Shown here: positions 9,233 to 20,899 of the stretch, piece after piece
Numbering within the stretch: position 1 is the first letter of the stretch
How the letters are laid out: each line of letters starts with the position of its first letter
DNA from: Hirsutella rhossiliensis
Lineage: Eukaryota; Ascomycota; Sordariomycetes; Hypocreales; Ophiocordycipitaceae
Direction of reading: 5' to 3'
DNA length: 64,000 bases
Assembly (NCBI RefSeq): GCF_020360975.1
Contig: NW_025408671.1
Span: 4,774,001 to 4,838,000 of the forward strand
Program-made: the position numbers and the translations under genes
The notes under the pieces: model-generated
Told to the model about the DNA's origin: nothing
The model's input: only the letters and a program-made list of their open reading frames with translations
The model's database searches: none

Positions 9233-11529
9233 ATTATAGCCTAAAAAAAGGTCTAGGAGGGAAAGGATCTTATATATTAAGAAGTAATCGCTAAACTTAT
9301 CTATATTTAATAGTAGGTTTATATCTCTTATTATAATAGTATTTATATATATAGCGGAATTAATTAAGCATAGTCCTTTATCTTTCTTTACTACTAAAAA
9401 GAAAGGGTTCTTATAGGGCCTATACCTTTCTTTAAGGACTCCTATTTTTAGTTTAATTTTAAGGATATCGATAACTTTCTACTCTATTACTTTTAGGATT
9501 AAGATTAAGGCTACTTACTATACCTTATATTCTATTATCCTAATAACCTATAGGGGGGCTATAGCTAGGTTGACTTTACCTCTTTCTATAAAGTCCTAGG
9601 ATAACGCTACTTCCTTATTAAATAAAATACTATCGAAGATCTAGATTTCTACTTTTATAAGAAAGCCTTTAAACTATTTATAAATTACTTTAAGTTTTTC
9701 TTATATTAACCGCTTTCCTTTCTATATACTTAAGAATTTTCCTATTAAGTATTCTAGGTAGGGTCTAGGCTATATTTTATCTTTAATAGTATTCTATTTA
9801 GTCTTCTTTTAATTAAGGTCCCCTTTTAGCGTTAAGCTATTTAATAAAGTATTATTAATAAAGTTAATCTTATTTACTTTTCTTTTAAAGAGAGTATTAA
9901 CTCTTAGATTATATAATCTAATAGGTCGTTTCCTCCTTATCTTAACTTTAACCTTCTAGATCTTTTTAAACTTCTTTCTAGCTTTAATAATATTTTTCTT
10001 AAATTCTCCTATAGCCTCTATAACTATAACTTTAATAATCTCTTCTACTATCTTAAATCTAATAGCTAGAATTACCTTATCTCCTTTATTTATAATTAAT
10101 TACTATTATACTAGTACTATTAAGGGCTTATTTATACTAGCGTAAGCTAGGTTAAGGACTTAGTTAGCGCCCCTTTTATAACTAAGGATCTTACCTCTTA
10201 GTAAGAGAATCTTAGCTATTAAGGTATCTATAAGGGGTTCTCTTTATAATTATTAAGTAGCTCCTAAGTTATCTTCTTTAACTTTTATTATTAAAGCCTA
10301 AAATCTTTTTCTTAAGAGCTAGGTAGCTATTTCCTATATAGTCTCTTTAAGCTTTAGTCTTTTATATACGTTTTTATTAACTATTAAGGTTATAGTTTAA
10401 AAGGATTTTACTATATCGACCTTATCCGGAAGCTTTTATTTAATAGCTCCTACCGCTAATATAACTACCTAGATAGTGCCGATTTAATATTTAACCTATA
10501 TATTGCTATTCCTTAGGGAATAATTAAGTAATATACGCGCGGCTTTAATAAATAGTATGCCTAGGATAAAGGGGACTAAGACTCTATCTAGCGTAATATA
10601 AAGATAGATTAGTATCTAGGCCGTGCTTAGATAGAGATTAGTCTCTACCTCCCTAACTATATCTATAAGGGACCTAGTATACGCCGTTATTAATACTCTT
10701 ATTAATAGGATTTTAAGCCTATATACGTTTATATATCTTTTAGTAATAAAGTTTCCTTTAAACCTAGTATCGATTAAGGCGCTTAGAACTTTAGCTTTCT
10801 AGCTACTAAGCTATACTTAAATATAAGGTAGGTCTTATATATACTTAAGCGAGCGGAAAGGTATAAGGACTATATTTATATATATTATAGGAATCGCTAT
10901 AAGGTCCTTTAAAGTTATCTCTTAGTATCTTATTAAGAGTACTACTTCCTATATAATAAATTTATCTTTCTTTAGTCTTATTACCTCTAGAGTTTATTAA
11001 TTAAATAGTCCTTAAGCTAGTTACGTTACGCTAATTATATTAGTTATAAACCTAACTTCCTTTAGTACTTATTAGACTTTAAGGTACTTATAATCCGATT
11101 CTTTATAAGTAAGGTAAGTAAGCTTAATTAGTTTAACTTAGTACTCTTTATCTTATTCTTTAACTTATACTAAAGCTACCGCGAGTTTTCCTTATAAATA
11201 TTTAAGGAAGAGTAAACTACTCTCTATATTATCTTTAGCTACTTTTATAACTATTATTATAGCTCTATAAGGTCTTATATTACTCTCTACTTTCTCTAAG
11301 GTCTAGAATTTAGTATTTTCTATACCTTAGGCTATATCTATATATCTTATACTAAGTCTCTTACTTAGTTAGGGAATAAAGTTAATTAGGTAATTTAAAG
11401 GGATTAGGATTCTTTTATATATAATTTCTTTAACGATTTTATTTATAAGTCTATTAAACTTCTTATCTAGATCTACTCTATATCTATAATATATAGGGAT
11501 AATCTTTAAGCTAGTTTTTACTATTCTCG

Positions 11530-13690
11530 TTATCTCGATTTCCTCTATATCCTCTTTAACTCTTTATCTTTTTCCTTTATAGGTATTAATCCCTATCGTA
11601 GTTATATAAATTATTTAATTATATATATCGCTTTATTATATATTATCTATAATTATAATAACCGATATCCTTCTTACTTTTTTTCTTATATCGCTTACTT
11701 TTAAATTCCTTAGCTTTTACTTATATAAGCTTCTATATCTCTAGAACTAGTCTAAGAAACTAGATTCTCTTTTACTAGTAGCTTAATTTAAGTAAGATAG
11801 TATAACTATAGCTTTAACTTATTTTATAAGTAGTAATATAAAGGAGTCTAGCTATATATTTACTTAGTATATAATAAGCCTTTAAATATATATACTTATT
11901 TAAGAAAACCTATTAGTAAGTACTAAGGGAATTACGCTTTTATTATCTTTTCTTTTAAGGTAAAGAGTCCTATTTACTACTTTATATATTATAAATCCGA
12001 TCTTATAGTCTTAAGAGTATACCTTATACTTATTAAGGTAGTATCCTTCTTTACTATAATAAAAGTATCTCTTAGGCCGGTTAAAAGTATTAACCTAAAA
12101 CTATATATATTAATTAGATAGGTAGTAAAATCTAATAGTATTTATAATACCTTCTTATCTATAACTTAAAGAGTAGCCTTTACTACTAACGCGTTTTTAT
12201 TCCTTATTAAGCTAGTTAAATATCTACTTTTACTAGTAAGTAAGGTTAATCTTTATATTTTTAAAGGCTTTTATTAGGTCTAAGATCTCCTTTATAGGCT
12301 ATCTAGGTTTCTTATTTATTTTCTTTAACTCTTTAAGAAGTTTTTCTTTACCTTTATTAGATTTAGCTTCTTTTATTACTTTATTAATTTCCTTAAAGAG
12401 CTAGTCTTTCTTTAGGTTCTTAAGCTTTTAATTATAAACTTAAGATACTATATCTTATCGCTTAATATCTTAGCGAGGTACTAAGTAGTTATTAATTATA
12501 TAGATAAGGCTTTTATATAAGAGTTTCGAGATAACTTTAAATATCTTCTTATTTCTCTCTATAATATTAATAATAAGCTCCTTTAGTATTATATAGTAAA
12601 TAAAGTATAACTAAACTATAGATTCTTCCTAGCTATTAAGTTATACCTTATACTATAGGTATAAGTAGAAACTAAGCTATTCTATAACTTTTATAATAGT
12701 CTTAGGCTTTTTAGTATTATAATAGTCTAAGCGGTCGTTAGTAGTTTCTAGTTATTTAATATTATATATATAATAGTATTAAAGGAGTCTTTTTTTTACT
12801 TCTTTCTAAGTAAGTCTATCTATAAGAATTTTAATAGTAGGGGCTTATATAGAGGAGATATAGACTTTAAGCTAGTTTATTTTATCCTTATTATAGATAT
12901 AGTTAATATATATCTCTTATTCGAACTTCTTAAGGAATTTAGTTACGTTTTTACCGTTAAATTTACTAATAAGTAAGAGTTATAGTTAACGGAGTCTTTT
13001 TATAAGGTTATCTTAGCTTTTAATAAGTATATCTTTAAGTCTATTAATAATCTTATTAATATCTACCTTAATTTTCTTTATATTACTAGTAATAGGATTA
13101 AATAATCCCTCTTAACGGCTAGCGTTTCTAGATATAGTATGCCTATAGATTATAAGGTTATAAAATTTAAAGTTAAAGTTTTCGGAGTTAAAGGATATCT
13201 TATTATAACTATCTTATTACTTACTTTCTTATTTATTAGCGGAAGGTAAGCGTTCTCTATAAGCTACTATATAAAGGAGAGCTAAGGTTAAGGTTATTAA
13301 GGTATCCCTCGTTAGTACCTATATTAGTATTATTAGTATATATATAAGTAAGAGGTCTTAGTAGGGTTTTAAAACGGTTTAGATTACGCTATTATCGTTA
13401 TTTATATCTTTTAAAGTATTATATAAGGATTATAGTTTCTTAACTAAGTCGCTAGTATTAAGGGTTATAGGGCCGATAATAAGAGCTCGGGGTTTTTTAG
13501 TATTAGCTTATTACTTTTCCTTTACTACTAGCGAAGGTATTATTTAATTATTTATTTCTTAGTAAGTCTATTACCTTATTAAGTCCCTAACTCTAGCTAT
13601 TAAGGTAGTTACTACTTTAATTATTAAATCCCTAGATTTTATTTTTTCTAAATAGTACCGTTATCCTCTAAGTATTCTTAGCTTTATAAA
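11530..13690 (-). pseudogene. G1 gag (long Gypsy gag, about 700 codons)
   Basis: This is the minus-strand counterpart of the G2 gag at 29726-31870. The sequence next to the 5' LTR (13640-13690) is the near-exact reverse complement of the G2 gag start. The frame runs through Lys/Gln/Asn-rich sequence with stops at would-be Gln codons. Gag would form the particle that packages element RNA. No zinc knuckle was seen in the part translated. Boundaries are transferred from G2 by similarity. Confidence 0.65.
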
Positions 13691-13748
13691 GCTACTCGTT
13701 ACTATATAAATAAAATAGAATAATAAGTTTACGCCCTAGAGACTAGTT

Positions 13749-14123
13749 TTAATAAGGATAAGGGTATATACTTAAAGTATATATAGTACGTAGCTAAGGA
13801 TTAGTAAAGTAATTAACTATATAATTATCTAATTATCGGTCCTATATATAGCTCTAAGGGCCTTAGGTTATAAATATAAGTCTTAGAGATTTCTTTATAT
13901 TATACCTCTTTATCTCTATTAAAGTCGTATAACTAGCGGCCTTTACTTTAAAGGGGAAAAACAAAAATTTAAATTAACTATAATTAAGGAAGATACTTAA
14001 TTAAATAATTAAGGTCTTTATAAAGCCTTTAAGTATACTTCGAAGTAAGTTAAAAAGGGGGGTGCTAAGGGTCTTATCCCTTTAACGGGCTAATATTTAT
14101 AAGGGTATAATCTTACCTATTAA
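13749..14123 (-). repeat. G1 5' LTR
   Basis: About 375 bp, the pair of 663-1037. Its inner edge (13749) is followed on the minus strand by about 60 bp of leader and then gag. I could not identify the tRNA that the primer-binding site would match. Confidence 0.9.
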
Positions 14124-17100
14124 AGTATCCTACTACTATTAAGTTATATATCTATTAGGCTATTTATACCTAAAGTATATCTTATTCCTTAGCCCCCTCT
14201 CCTTTATTATACTTTAGTTTCCCTAGTACTTATAGCCTCTCTTAAAAGTATAACCGTCTCTTAACGTCGATCGTATATTTACTTAGCTATACCTTTAGTT
14301 ACTATTTTAGTACTAGCGATCTCTCCCCTTTATATACTACTTAGAATACCGCTTAGTATTTCTTATCTTTCCTTAACGCTTTTATCTATTTCTTTTATAG
14401 CTCTTAGTCGTCGAATACTAGTATAGGGTTAGCTTATTTCTAGGGTATATTTCGGCCTAAGTTTAGGTTAAGTTTTAGTTAGTTATTACCCCTATTCGCC
14501 TCCTCCTTAGGTCGTTTAACGGGCCCCCCTGCTTTACTAACGTATACTATCGCGCCTACCCCTCCTCTACTTACTTATAGCGCCGCTACTACTACCCTAT
14601 CTCGGGCTAAGCGTCCTAGTAAGTCGGCGTATTAGCCCCTAGTAAGGACTAGGCAGCCCTATAGGTATATAGTCTCCGGAATTATCTAGACTACCCGCCC
14701 TATCTCCCTTTTATCTATTTCGCCCGCTAGCTAATCTTACTCTTAGCGGGATAGCGCGTTAGGCACCGCCGCTAGCTTCCCTAGCTAGAACTTTAGTATA
14801 AAGTTATAAGATATAAGCTCTATTACTTATTAGCTTTATCTCTTATTTAACTTCTTCTTTATTATAAAGTACCTTAGGTTATTATAGTTAGTTAGTACTA
14901 TAAAGGTAAGTACGTTTTAAAGTTCTACTCCTTAGAAGTCTAAGTACTATATAATTATAAGTATCTCCTTATTATAGATTAAGTAGTTATACTTTACTAG
15001 GTTTAGTCTCTTTAAGAAGAATCCTACTAAGTATTATATACTATCTAGCCCTACCTATATTAGCGCCCCCCCTATCGCGTATTTAAAATAGTCCGCCTTT
15101 AGGTATATTTCTCTCTCTAGGTTATAGAGTTATAGTACTAAAGCGTTATAAAAGGCGTTCTAGATAAACTTAAACGCTACTTAGTGCTTATCTATCTACT
15201 TAAAGATCGCGCCTTTCTTATAAAGGCCGTCTAAGTATACTAACGCCTCCGTATAAAGTAGTATAAAGGCCTAGTAGTAGTTCGCGAAGCTAAGGAAGCT
15301 TTAGACTCCTCTTATATTCTAGGGTACCCGCTATATTTATATTACCTAGATCTTCTCTAAGTTATATTAAACCTTACCCCTTACCTATATAATAAAGCCT
15401 AGGTACTTAACCTCTTTTATTATAAAGTTATACTTCCTTAGGTTTAATATTAAGCCCGCCTTTTATAGCTTTTAGAGTACCCTTACTACCTTCTCTTAGT
15501 AGTCTTAGAAAGACCTTAATAAGTAGATTAAGACGTCGTTTATATACGCTATAACGAACTTATATAAGTATTCCCTTAGTACTTTATTAATATATTATTA
15601 GAAGGTAGCTAGCGTCCTTATTAAGCTAAATAGGTATACCTACTACTTAAATAATCTAAACCTTATTTAAAAGGCTATCTTAAACTTATAGCCCTTTATT
15701 ATCTAGATCTTATAAAACGCCGCTATAATATTAAGCTTTATAAACTACTTTACCTTTATAAGTATCTATAGTATCTCTATAATTAAAGGTAGCGCGTACC
15801 TATCCCTCTTTATAATCGCGTTTAGGGCCTAGTAATCGTAGTAAAATTATAAGCGACTATCTAACTTTTAGGTAAAGAGTATTAAGGCCGCGGCCGAGGA
15901 GCTACTTAAGCGGATTAAGTTAACCTTTATTAGCTCGCTTAAGGTCTTCCTTAGTACTAAGAGTTCCTCCCTTAATATATTATAAAGGGGTCCTTATAGT
16001 AAGGGGGGCTCTACCTTATCTTTATCTAGTATTAAGTTAATCTTATAGTTTACCCCTAGCCTATATAAGGGTATCTCTAAAGCCTTCTCTAGTATAAAGA
16101 GGTCTAGGTATATATCTAGCGCCTACTTTAGGACGTAGTCCGCTAAGTCTACCGCCGTCTTTAGCTAGAGTGCTCTCTTTATATCCTTTATTATAATCGC
16201 TTAAATATTAACTATCCTTTACCTTCCCTTATCGTCCCTTACTACCTTCTCCTTTCGATATTCTACTATAAATACTACCGCGCTAACGATCTTTACCCCT
16301 TAGATCTATTCTACCCTCCTTACTACTTCCGATCCTTATAGGCCTATTTAGATCTTAGCCTTACTATACTAAATCCGATCCCCCGCTATATTATATATTA
16401 CTTAGTTCTTCTTTATCTATAGCTTTCCTAGGAATATATCGTAGCTTAGCTTAAGGACTATATATATAAAGGTCTACTCTATATAGCCGTTAATATCTAT
16501 CTTAAATACTATAATTCCTTTTATCTATAGGGCTAGAGTATCTTTTAAGAACGGCCTTAGTTATCTTCTCCTCTTATTAGCGAGAAGTATCTATAGCTTC
16601 TTTACTACCCTCTCGCTTACTATAGTATAGTAATTATAGCTAGTATCTATAAGCGTATTAAGTCCCTTCTTCCTATTAATACTTACCCTTAGCGTTACTA
16701 GGCCTAGTATAAGATAGTCCCTTATTAACTTTTAAGCTTCTTACTATTTCTCTTTTACCTTTAGCGCCTAACTTTATACTAAGGTTCCTTTTTTTCTAAG
16801 TTATTATTATCCTTAGCGTCCCTCTCTTCCTTTATTACGCCTGCCCTCTAAGGTTCCTATCTCTTTTTCTTATAATAAAGCGCGATATATCCTTTAACTC
16901 TATAGTTAAAGTACGTTTAGTTCTCTAGCTAGCTCTACCCCTCCCTTTATCTATCTAAGGCGTTAATACCGGTTATTAAAGTATCCCTATCTTTATCCTT
17001 TCTTTCTTAAGGGTATACGTTTATTAGTCTCCTTTAGTTTAAGGGGGGTTATCTTATTTACTAGACCCTCTCTAGCTTAGCCGCTATTTACGCTACCCGA

Positions 17101-18000
17101 TTAATATAAGCAGCGAAGCTTAATATAAAGAGGTCGACTATAGCTAACGCCTTATAGAGCCGGATTCCTAGAGCCCTTTTTAGGAAGACGATCTAAACGT
17201 TATATAGCTAGGACCCGCCTCTAGCCTTAAAGAGTCTCTACTTAAACTTTAGGAGGAACGCTATAAACGTCTAACTTTCCCTTTATTTTATTATTTAGAT
17301 CGCCGCTATTATACGTAACTAGATATCTACGTTAAGGTAGATCGAGTTAAGGTATTTTAAGAATTCCTTTTAATTATAGCCCCTCTTTACCTTTATTTTA
17401 TAGTATATAGCGACCGTTTATTATAGCCTAGCGTTTAGGTAGTTATAGATAAGGTAGAAGATTTCCCTTAAGCTTAAGAAGAATTCTTTATCGATCTTAT
17501 ACTTCTCTTATATATATTATACCTATAGGGTATAGTACTATCGTTATCTATTAAATTTTCCTAGGCTTAGGAGAGGCTTCCTATAGCTATTCTTCCTTAC
17601 TACCTCCCCCTTAGTCGTAGGCGTTACTACTCCCCCTATCGCCCTTAAGGGCGGTATTAAACTACTTACTCCGCCCTTAGCCCCCTCCTATATACCTATC
17701 TATATCGGTTTATCTATCCTTTAATATATCCTCTTAATCTAGCCGATTAGTTCCTATATTTATAATTAGCTTTATATTACTTAATACCTTATCTCTACCT
17801 CTCCTACCTATAGTAAGAGTATCGCTTACTTTATTATTAGCCGGGCGTCTAGCCCTCCTATTATTACTCCCTACCGTCCTTAGGCCTATTCTCCCTCTTT
17901 TAGGTCGTCGGGATATCTATATTATATCCTTTTAGTCTAATCTCTCTCTAGGCTTTATAGCCTTATTTAAAAGGAGCTTTAAATATATTAAGGGCCGGCG
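14124..18000 (-). pseudogene. H: Ty3/Gypsy gag-pol, cut inside the integrase by G1
   Basis: Minus-strand Gypsy polyprotein. Gag occupies roughly 17950-16850. A CCHC zinc knuckle at about 16868-16918 has its Cys codons turned to Tyr, as G-to-A on TGT/TGC predicts. Protease lies around 16700-16400. The RT motif, normally YIDD, reads YIND at 15535-15546 within F-V-I-A-Y-I-N-D-V-L. RNase H with tether lies at about 15100-14700 and ends N-A-L-S-R. The start of an H2C2 integrase domain (I-V-V-G-Y, from I-V-V-G-H) is then broken exactly at 14124 by the G1 LTR. The remaining integrase was not found on the far side of G1. Stops fall at Gln/Trp codons throughout. Confidence 0.75.
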
Positions 18001-18399
18001 TATACTTAGTATAGTAGTATAGGGCTAAATAATTATTTATTTAAAGCTAAGGAGAAAGGAGGAAAACTCTATCTTAGTCGCGATAGTTATCTATCTTTCT
18101 TAGTCCTTAGCTCGACCTATGTTTAAGTACTATTCGGCCTAAGTTTAGGTCGAGCTCTACCTATACGTAGGTCTACTTTAGCCTAACTTTAGTATAGTCG
18201 CTATAGTATAACCTTAGCCTTTTACGGGCGTAGCCTATAATAAAGGGCATTATATAGCTAGCTATAAAGGTTAATAGCTACTATAAGCTTATTATAGCTT
18301 ATATAATCCTTTAACTAAATTTTCCCTTAATCCTTAGGAAACCCTAGTTATTATATATAGAGTTATACTTAGTTCTATACTAAAAGAAGCTATAGTTTA
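18001..18399. other. Junction between H and J, possible H 5' LTR remnant, with hairpin
   Basis: No gene. A perfect 11-bp inverted repeat (AGCTCGACCTA at 18109-18119, TAGGTCGAGCT at 18146-18156) could form a hairpin. Its right arm lies in an 18-bp sequence (18133-18150) found identically at 14451-14468 in H. By position this is where the 5' LTR of H should be, but no second intact LTR copy is visible to prove it. Confidence 0.35.
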
Positions 18400-19367
18400 G
18401 GCCTATATAATAGTAGGTCCTTTATGATAATAGTTTTATAAGTATAAGACTAAGCGTATAAGCTTTATATTTAGCTTAAGAAGTCCTTACCTTTATCTTT
18501 ATAAGAACTATATAATAGGTAAAGTAAGAGGAAGGCTAAGTAGTAGCTAATATAGCGGTCTATATAGTTAGCTTAGTAGATATTAATAAAGCCCTTTAGA
18601 TAAAAAAGCTAAAGTTAACCGCTAAGCTATAGTAGTAGATATTAAAGCGCTTTTATAACCTTTTACCGCTATTTAAGTCCTAGGAAGTAAATAAGCTTAA
18701 CTTATATAAGCTAAGGGTAAACTATAAGATTATACTCTATATTAATAAGAAGGGGTAGGAACTACCTATACTATTTAGACCGCTATATAGTATATTATAT
18801 ATAGAGCTACTAGTACTAAAAAAGACGCTAAGGGACCTCTTAAATAAGGATTTTATTTAAGTAAGTATCTTTAAAGTAAGAGCGCTAGTCTTATTTATAT
18901 ATAAACTAAGGGGCGGGATATAGTTTTATTATAACTATAGGGTCTTAAATATAATTATAAGGCTAGACCGCTACCCCTTACCTTTAATCTTAAATACGCT
19001 CTATAACCTCTTAAAGGTAAAGTAGTTTATAAAGCTAGATATAAAGTAAGCGTTCTATAAAGTATAGATCTTAGAGGGTAATAAATAAAAGATAGCGTTC
19101 TATATATACTATAACTTATTTAAGTAAATAGTAACGCTTTTTAGCCTCTTAGGAGCGCCCGCTACCTTCTAGCGTTATATTAATAATATACTTTAAGACT
19201 TCCTTAATAAGTTCGCCTTTATATATATAAATAATATCCTTATCTATATAAGCGGCTCTTATAAGGACTATATATAAAAGGTATAAAAGGTCTTAGAGCG
19301 CCTTTAACTTTATAGGCTTTACCTTAACCTAAATAAGCATAAATTTAAGGTTAAGAGGGTTAAGTAC
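18400..19367 (+). pseudogene. J pol, part 1: Ty3/Gypsy reverse transcriptase
   Basis: Plus-strand RT of a second Gypsy type, readable from about 18540. Landmarks are F-R-P-L-Y before the palm, L-D-R-Y-P-L-P-L, K-L-D-I-K near 19040, G-A-P-A-T-F near 19160, and the active-site motif as YINN at 19224-19235 (both Asp changed to Asn). It breaks at K-Y inside the thumb region, where element I is inserted, and resumes at 27200 with Y-L-G-F. Gag and protease are not seen upstream, so J is either truncated or separated by the insertion of H. Confidence 0.8.
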
Positions 19368-19837
19368 TATAACGACTAGTATTATTCTTAAGGGATAAAC
19401 TTATCGAGGGGTTTATATTAGTAGATATATTAGGGCGTAGTCTAAGCAATAATAAGTATATTATATTAGTAATAAGTTAAAGGTTATAGACTATAGACTA
19501 TAACTAAGTAATTAAAATTAAAGATAGAATTATAATAAAGATTTATATTAAAAGCTAAAGAGCTATCTATTTAAAGGAGTAAAAGTAAGTAGCTATATAT
19601 ACCTATAGAGACTATCCTTAGATTATAGTCCTAGCTATAATCCCCTTTATAGCTTACTATAGCTTACTTATAAGCTATGCTCCTAAGTAGTAATCTATTT
19701 ATATAAGGCTTACTTAGCTTACGTACGCTCTAGGTAAGCTAAGCCTAAGTAACTTCTTATCCTAACTATTATTCTAAGCCGCCTTATTACGTAAACGTAG
19801 CTAGCTCTCTTATAGCCCGCTAACTATAGTCGTAATA
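19368..19837 (-). repeat. Element I 3' LTR
   Basis: 470 bp, matching 26730-27199 with almost only transition differences. It is followed by the reverse complement of a polypurine tract. Confidence 0.92.
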
Positions 19838-19919
19838 TAATATCTCCCTTACTTTTAGTCTTATCTATAAGACCTACTACTACCTTAGCCGCTATATATA
19901 AATATACCTTTATTACGCG

Positions 19920-20600
19920 TATATATATTCCCTGTTTCGTCCTTTCTATCCCTTAGGATATACTACTAATAGTATATCTAGTCGCGTACTAAAGGATCGT
20001 TCTCGTAAGACCCTTAAGCGTATTTATTTAGCTAAGTCTATTAATCGTCTTAGTTTTAATATTATACTATATTCTTTTTATTCGTCGCGCGGCTTCCGCT
20101 ATAAAATACTAAAGAAATCTTTTAAGTATACCGAATATATATAGTAAGGTCGTTCCTATAATACGTTAGGCGTAGCGATTAGCTCCTATAAGTAACTTCG
20201 TTATCTTACTTATTATTTATAGCTAATATATTTCTTAGTATCCTAAATAAATCTAGAGTCTAATTAATTAAATAAAGAAGAAGAAATTACTAAGGAGCGA
20301 ATATTAAAAGCTTAAGCCGACCTAAATAAAGCCTTAGCTTATTTAGCGTAGCTTTACCGTTAAAAGCGCTAGCTAAAGATAAAGGGTACTAAGATAGTTT
20401 ATTAGGGCCTTTATTCCTTAAATAACCTTAACGAAGCTAAGCGCTAAGAATTTAAAGCGGTAGTTAATATTTAGTTTATAAGTAGATTTAATATAATTAA
20501 TTAGAATACTATTAGTTTATTAGGCGATTTTATAATACCTAAGGGGGATTTTACTAGTAGAACTATTAAAGTAAAGAACTATAGTAAGTTAAGTGCTTAA
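19920..20600 (+). pseudogene. K: antisense coiled-coil frame inside element I
   Basis: A plus-strand frame of about 225 codons, opposite to gag-pol of I, with stops only at would-be Gln, Trp or Arg codons. It ends at TAA 20598-20600. The N-terminal part is basic (K-D-R-S-R-K-T-L-K-R near 20000). The C-terminal half (about 20280-20460) is a heptad-like, charged helix (N-K-E-E-E-I-T-K-E-R) followed by G-L-Y-S-L-N-N-L-N-E-A, which before RIP would be G-L-D-S-L-D-E-L-D-E-A. From memory, small proteins with this ending are widespread in repeat-rich ascomycete genomes, usually unnamed. The role is unknown. The position, between pol and the 3' LTR and in antisense, resembles the place of X in family G. 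Confidence 0.55.
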
Positions 20601-20899
20601 ATAGTTCCTAGGTATTTTCTTCTAGTCTATATCCCTTTTACTTAATAAGGTATTCTTATTACTAACCTTATTTTCTTATATTTAGTATTTATTTTACTTT
20701 ATATTCTTAATAATTATTAACTTTAATTTTTTCCTATAGTTTAGCGTTTTATAGTACTAGTTCTAATAATAAGATATAAAATATTAGGTATATCTATATT
20801 ATTATTAGTAGCGAAAGTTTATAGTTAACTTTTAAAATAGTTTTCTTAACCTTGAATAGTCTAAGTTTCTTAAAATCTAATTTATTACTTAGTCGTTTT

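Larger units (their letters stand above)
6400..11500 (-). pseudogene. G1 pol: protease, RT, RNase H, integrase
   Basis: Pol of the Ty3/Gypsy type is read on the minus strand. The RT lies around 9700-8350 and is split by the mini-element at 8836-9232. Its active-site motif, F-L-D-D in related fungal elements, reads FLNN at 8654-8665. RNase H follows at about 8300-7950. The integrase core is at about 7400-6950: the first Asp survives in R-D-D-L-T-K (near 7253), the second is Asn (codon at 7139-7141), and the Glu is Lys (codon at 7034-7036). The last two lie about 35 codons apart, as expected for D,D-35-E. Both losses are G-to-A changes of the RIP kind. Protease lies upstream and was read only in G2. 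The product cannot be active. Confidence 0.8.
663..14123 (-). mobile_element. G1: complete 13.5-kb Ty3/Gypsy retrotransposon of family G
   Basis: Two LTRs of about 375 bp in the same orientation bound a single element read on the minus strand. The order from the 5' LTR is gag, then pol (protease, reverse transcriptase, RNase H, integrase), then an antisense frame X, then a sense frame Y, then the 3' LTR. The LTRs begin TTAATAGG and end CCTATTAA, so they carry terminal inverted repeats. A polypurine tract (AGGGAGGAG on the minus strand) abuts the 3' LTR. The same layout is found in G3 and, as far as it is visible, in G2. At about 13.4 kb it is roughly twice the size of an ordinary fungal Gypsy element. 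A 397-bp mini-element is inserted in its reverse transcriptase. No clear target duplication flanks it: GATAC-like sequence lies on the left and GTATC-like on the right. Confidence 0.88.
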
